Shown here: positions 6,667 through 9,065 of the stretch, piece by piece
Layout: each line of letters starts with the position of its first letter
Numbering within the stretch: the stretch's first letter is position 1
Assembly: GCA_900756035.1 (NCBI GenBank)
Contig: CAAEIR010000396.1
Coordinates: 1-9,065, forward strand
Direction of reading: 5' to 3'
Length of the DNA: 9,065 bases
DNA from: an uncultured Anaerostipes sp.
GTDB taxonomy: Bacteria > Bacillota > Clostridia > Lachnospirales > Lachnospiraceae
Program-made: the position numbers and the translations under genes
Notes under the pieces: model-generated
The model's input: the letters and a program-made list of their open reading frames with translations, nothing else
The model's database searches: none
What the model was told of the DNA's origin: nothing

Positions 6667-7773
6667 ATGAAAGTATTAAAAAAAGCAGGGTGTTTTTTGT
6701 TAAGTATGATGCTGCTGGTATCTTTTGCAAAAAAAGAAGTAAAAGCATCCTCAGAGGAAAACACGGAAAACTTTATTTTGGAGGAAAATTTGAATGTGCA
6801 GCTGCCGATGTCGATTTCCGCAAATCATAATATGACATTGTTTATCATTGGAGATTCTACATCAAAGTCTTATCATGAAAAAGAAATGAAGACATATCCA
6901 AGAGAAGGATGGGGGCAGGAAATAGCCCATAGCTTTAAGGGTGAGAGACAGGCGAGAAGACAATATATATATTTGAAAAAAGATTCTAATGCGGTACAGT
7001 ATATATTGCCGGAAATGAATATTGAAAGCTGGGGCAGATCAGGGGCAACGATTAAAAGCAGTTATGAAAGCAATCGCTTTTCTAAGATGCTTTCACGTGT
7101 CAAAGCAAAGGATTATGTTGTGATTCAGTTTGGCCATAACGATGCCAGAAAAGCATGGGGTGAAACTCCGAAAGAATATGAGCAATACTTAGTAAGTATG
7201 ATAAAACAAATCAAAGCAAAAAAAGCGACTCCGATATTAGTGACATCTCTCCCGCAATATAATAAGAAGAGAGTGCAAATCAATGCACCTCGATACCGAA
7301 AGAAGATGTTAAAAGTGTCAAAGACACATAAGGTACCTTGCATTGACTTGAATCAAGAATGTGTGAACTATTTTAATTTACGGGGACATAAGGTTACAAA
7401 AAACTGGTATATGTTTTTGAAAGCAAATAAATATTCGTTGTATCCCAAAGGATTAAAGGATCCAACACATTTTACAAAGGCAGGAGCCAGTGTTGCAGCA
7501 AGAATGGTTGCGGTACAAATGCAAAATATATCAACTTTAAATATGTTAACAAAAAATATTAATTTTAATTCAACAGAATTATATAAAACCTTAAACAAAG
7601 CGGAGAAATATAATAAAAGACAAAACTATAAAAAGAAATCATGGAAAAAGCTGAAAAAACTGCGCAAGCAGGGATGGATAACATTATATTCTCCGAATAA
7701 AAGCAGCCAGGATTGCAAACAGGCTGATCTAAGATTAAAAAGGGCTATGAAAGGCTTAAAGAAAAAGAAATAA
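6667..7773 (+). CDS. Secreted SGNH/GDSL esterase (rhamnogalacturonan acetylesterase-like) with FIVAR-like tail
   Basis: This 368-residue protein starts with a signal peptide: a basic start MKVLKK, a hydrophobic core to about residue 20 and a likely cleavage site after VKA (27). The SGNH hydrolase blocks are all present: GDST with nucleophile S64 (block I), WGRSGAT with G126 (block II), QFGHND with N158 (block III) and DPTHFT with D265 and H268 (block V). The order and spacing resemble CE12 rhamnogalacturonan acetylesterases, which remove acetyl esters from polysaccharides. The substrate here is probably an extracellular or wall glycan, but this is inference. Residues 302-368 resemble a degenerate FIVAR repeat, with YKKKSWKKLKKL near the middle, SSQDCKQADLRL further on and an ending of four lysines. 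This very basic tail could hold the enzyme to anionic wall polymers. No LPXTG anchor is present. The ATG at 6667 has GAGAGG 5 nt upstream. The gene has its own promoter. Confidence 0.87.
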   Translation: MKVLKKAGCFLLSMMLLVSFAKKEVKASSEENTENFILEENLNVQLPMSISANHNMTLFIIGDSTSKSYHEKEMKTYPREGWGQEIAHSFKGERQARRQYIYLKKDSNAVQYILPEMNIESWGRSGATIKSSYESNRFSKMLSRVKAKDYVVIQFGHNDARKAWGETPKEYEQYLVSMIKQIKAKKATPILVTSLPQYNKKRVQINAPRYRKKMLKVSKTHKVPCIDLNQECVNYFNLRGHKVTKNWYMFLKANKYSLYPKGLKDPTHFTKAGASVAARMVAVQMQNISTLNMLTKNINFNSTELYKTLNKAEKYNKRQNYKKKSWKKLKKLRKQGWITLYSPNKSSQDCKQADLRLKRAMKGLKKKK

Positions 7774-7775
7774 TA

Positions 7776-7808
7776 TGGTATAATGAAAGGCAATGTAAAT
7801 ATTTAAGA
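7776..7808 (+). promoter_or_regulatory. Extended -10 promoter and palindromic leader of galE
   Basis: TGG-TATAAT (7776-7784) is a perfect extended -10 element that begins two bases after the esterase stop codon, so the -35 zone (about 7756-7761, TTAAAG, weak) lies inside the esterase coding sequence. TAAATATTTA at 7796-7805 is a perfect palindrome at the same distance from the -10 as in the esterase promoter. galE can thus be transcribed independently of the upstream gene, although no terminator is visible between them and read-through is also possible. Confidence 0.65.
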
Positions 7809-7833
7809 GCATAATTAATATGGAGGGATAATT

Positions 7834-8847
7834 ATGGCTATTTTGGTAGCAGGTGGTGCCGGATATATCGGCAGTCATACATGTGTGGAACTGTTAAATG
7901 AAGGTTATGAAGTAGTAGTGGTAGACAATCTGTATAATTCCAGCGCAGAGGCATTGAAGCGTGTGGAGAAAATTACAGGGAAAACTGTGAAGTTTTATGA
8001 AGCAGATATTCTGGATCGTGAAGCGCTGAATCAGATTTTTGATACAGAAAATATTGATTCTGTAATTAACTTTGCCGGATTAAAGGCAGTTGGAGAGTCT
8101 GTACAAAAACCATTGGAGTATTATCATAATAATATTACCGGAACATTAATTCTTTGTGATGTAATGAGAAATCATGGAGTGAAAAATATTATTTTCAGTT
8201 CTTCAGCGACTGTTTATGGAGATCCTGCATTTATTCCGATTACAGAGGAGTGTCCAAAGGGTCAGATTACGAATCCGTATGGTCAGACAAAAGGAATGTT
8301 AGAGCAGATTCTGACAGATTTTCATGTGGCAGATTCAGAGTGGAACGTTGTGCTGCTCCGTTACTTTAATCCGATCGGAGCTCATGAGAGTGGATTAATT
8401 GGGGAAGATCCAAAGGGAATTCCAAATAATCTGGTACCTTACATTGCTCAGGTTGCTGTTGGAAAACTGGAAAAATTAGGCGTGTTTGGCGATGATTATA
8501 ATACACCGGATGGAACAGGTGTCCGTGATTATATTCATGTAGTAGACCTTGCAAAAGGACATGTAAAAGCATTAAAGAAATTTGAAGAAAAACCGGAAGT
8601 TAGAATTTACAATCTCGGAACCGGAATCGGATATAGTGTGTTAGATGTGCTTCATGCTTATGAGGATGCATGTGGAAAAGAGCTTCCATATGAAATTAAA
8701 CCGAGAAGAGCAGGGGATATTGCAACTTGCTATTGTGACGCAACGAAAGCAAAAGAAGAATTAGGATGGATTGCAGAAAAAGGAATCAAAGAAATGTGTG
8801 CAGATTCCTGGAAATGGCAGTCAATGAATCCGGATGGGTATCGATAA
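7834..8847 (+). CDS. galE: UDP-glucose 4-epimerase
   Basis: This 337-residue short-chain dehydrogenase/reductase is nearly the length of E. coli GalE (338). The NAD-binding Rossmann motif GGAGYIG is at 7-13, DN at 31-32 contacts the cofactor region, and NFAGLKAVGES (79-89) is typical of GalE. The catalytic set is S124 in FSSSATVYGD and Y149-x3-K153 in NPYGQTK. LRYFNPIGAH (175-184) and VRDYIHVVDLA (230-240) complete the signature. It interconverts UDP-glucose and UDP-galactose in the cytoplasm, supplying galactose donors for surface glycans and serving the Leloir pathway. At the position aligned with E. coli Y299, the residue is C299 (in GDIATCYCDATK). A small residue there lets epimerases also accept UDP-GlcNAc/UDP-GalNAc, so dual specificity is predicted but unproven. 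GGAGG lies 7 nt before the ATG at 7834. The nearby genes are esterase and membrane protein genes rather than galK or galT, which favours a role in glycan supply. Confidence 0.96.
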   Translation: MAILVAGGAGYIGSHTCVELLNEGYEVVVVDNLYNSSAEALKRVEKITGKTVKFYEADILDREALNQIFDTENIDSVINFAGLKAVGESVQKPLEYYHNNITGTLILCDVMRNHGVKNIIFSSSATVYGDPAFIPITEECPKGQITNPYGQTKGMLEQILTDFHVADSEWNVVLLRYFNPIGAHESGLIGEDPKGIPNNLVPYIAQVAVGKLEKLGVFGDDYNTPDGTGVRDYIHVVDLAKGHVKALKKFEEKPEVRIYNLGTGIGYSVLDVLHAYEDACGKELPYEIKPRRAGDIATCYCDATKAKEELGWIAEKGIKEMCADSWKWQSMNPDGYR

Positions 8848-8863
8848 AAGGAATAATTGATGT

Positions 8864-9065
8864 ATGAAACCAGAATATTTGACAGATAAGATAACTAATA
8901 TTTGTATAAAATTATTTATTGTATCGGCGCTGTTTTTGCCTGTATTAACAACAAATGCAGAAAATCCGGAATTGGATGGATATTATTCTAGATTTGTCAT
9001 GGATAATTTTTTTGCGTTTGCAATTATAATTATATGTATCATAGGATGGGTAATTCACAAAAATT
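8864..9065 (+). CDS. Membrane protein of unknown family, N-terminal part
   Basis: An ATG at 8864, 16 bp after the galE stop, opens a frame that runs off the window after 67 codons. The visible protein begins MKPEYLTDKITNICIK and has two hydrophobic stretches, at about residues 14-28 and 49-64, joined by a polar loop containing ENPELDGYYSRFVMDN. The first stretch ends LPVLTTNAE, which could be a signal-like helix or a first membrane segment. An in-frame stop at 8858-8860 excludes a longer start. AAGGA lies about 13 nt upstream, a little far, so initiation may rely partly on coupling with galE. I do not recognise the family from this fragment. A polysaccharide polymerase, flippase or membrane glycosyltransferase would fit the setting but cannot be shown. 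Confidence 0.6.
   Translation, partial: MKPEYLTDKITNICIKLFIVSALFLPVLTTNAENPELDGYYSRFVMDNFFAFAIIIICIIGWVIHKN

Noticed and set aside
6417..6764. 115-residue open frame on the minus strand across the DUF1015-esterase gap
   Set aside because: It overlaps the ends of two well supported genes on the other strand, covers the esterase promoter, and its translation shows no family motif.
1..9065. CRISPR arrays, tRNA or rRNA genes, insertion sequences, toxin-antitoxin or defence genes
   Set aside because: No direct-repeat arrays, cloverleaf-like sequences, transposase frames or small paired regulatory genes were seen on either strand.

Overview
The window looks like a low-G+C, Gram-positive Clostridia chromosome, most likely Lachnospiraceae-type. 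The evidence is strong purine-rich Shine-Dalgarno sites, extended -10 promoters of the TGG-TATAAT type, a DUF1015 protein typical of Clostridia, a secreted hydrolase with a degenerate FIVAR-like tail, and surface-glycan genes without lipopolysaccharide genes. Nothing in the sequence fixes genus or species.

Left half, minus strand (1-5158). A tightly packed set of glycan genes reads right to left. A DUF1972/GT4 glycosyltransferase (2920-4089) comes first, then a second GT4 enzyme with a cysteine cluster (1673-2911), a WbsX-type protein (535-1671) and the start of a polytopic membrane protein resembling a Wzy/O-antigen ligase (1-506, cut by the window edge). Gaps between them are 1 to 28 bp, so they are probably one transcript that builds and polymerises an extracellular or capsular polysaccharide repeat unit. 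Upstream, on the same strand, is a complete tyrosine recombinase (4214-5158). The 124-bp gap between it and the glycan operon holds a perfect 14-bp inverted repeat with a 5-bp centre (4150-4182).

Middle. The 138-bp region at 5159-5296 is a compact divergent promoter. An extended -10 drives the recombinase leftward and a near-consensus sigma-A promoter drives a DUF1015 protein (5297-6538) rightward.

Right half, plus strand (5297-9065). After DUF1015 come a secreted SGNH/GDSL esterase (6667-7773), UDP-glucose 4-epimerase GalE (7834-8847) and the start of a small membrane protein (8864 onward, cut by the window edge). The esterase and galE each have their own extended -10 promoter. The two promoter/leader stretches align without gaps over 33 bp and share a TAAATATTTA palindrome at the same distance from the -10, which suggests a shared control element.

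The genes fit a cell-surface carbohydrate theme: sugar-nucleotide supply (GalE, with a cysteine at the position that limits substrate size in E. coli), glycan assembly (two GT4 enzymes, WbsX, polymerase-like protein) and possible extracellular deacylation (SGNH esterase). The most interesting possibility is that the recombinase and the palindrome form a site-specific DNA switch or exchange point for the glycan locus. The window shows only one copy of the palindrome, so this remains a hypothesis.
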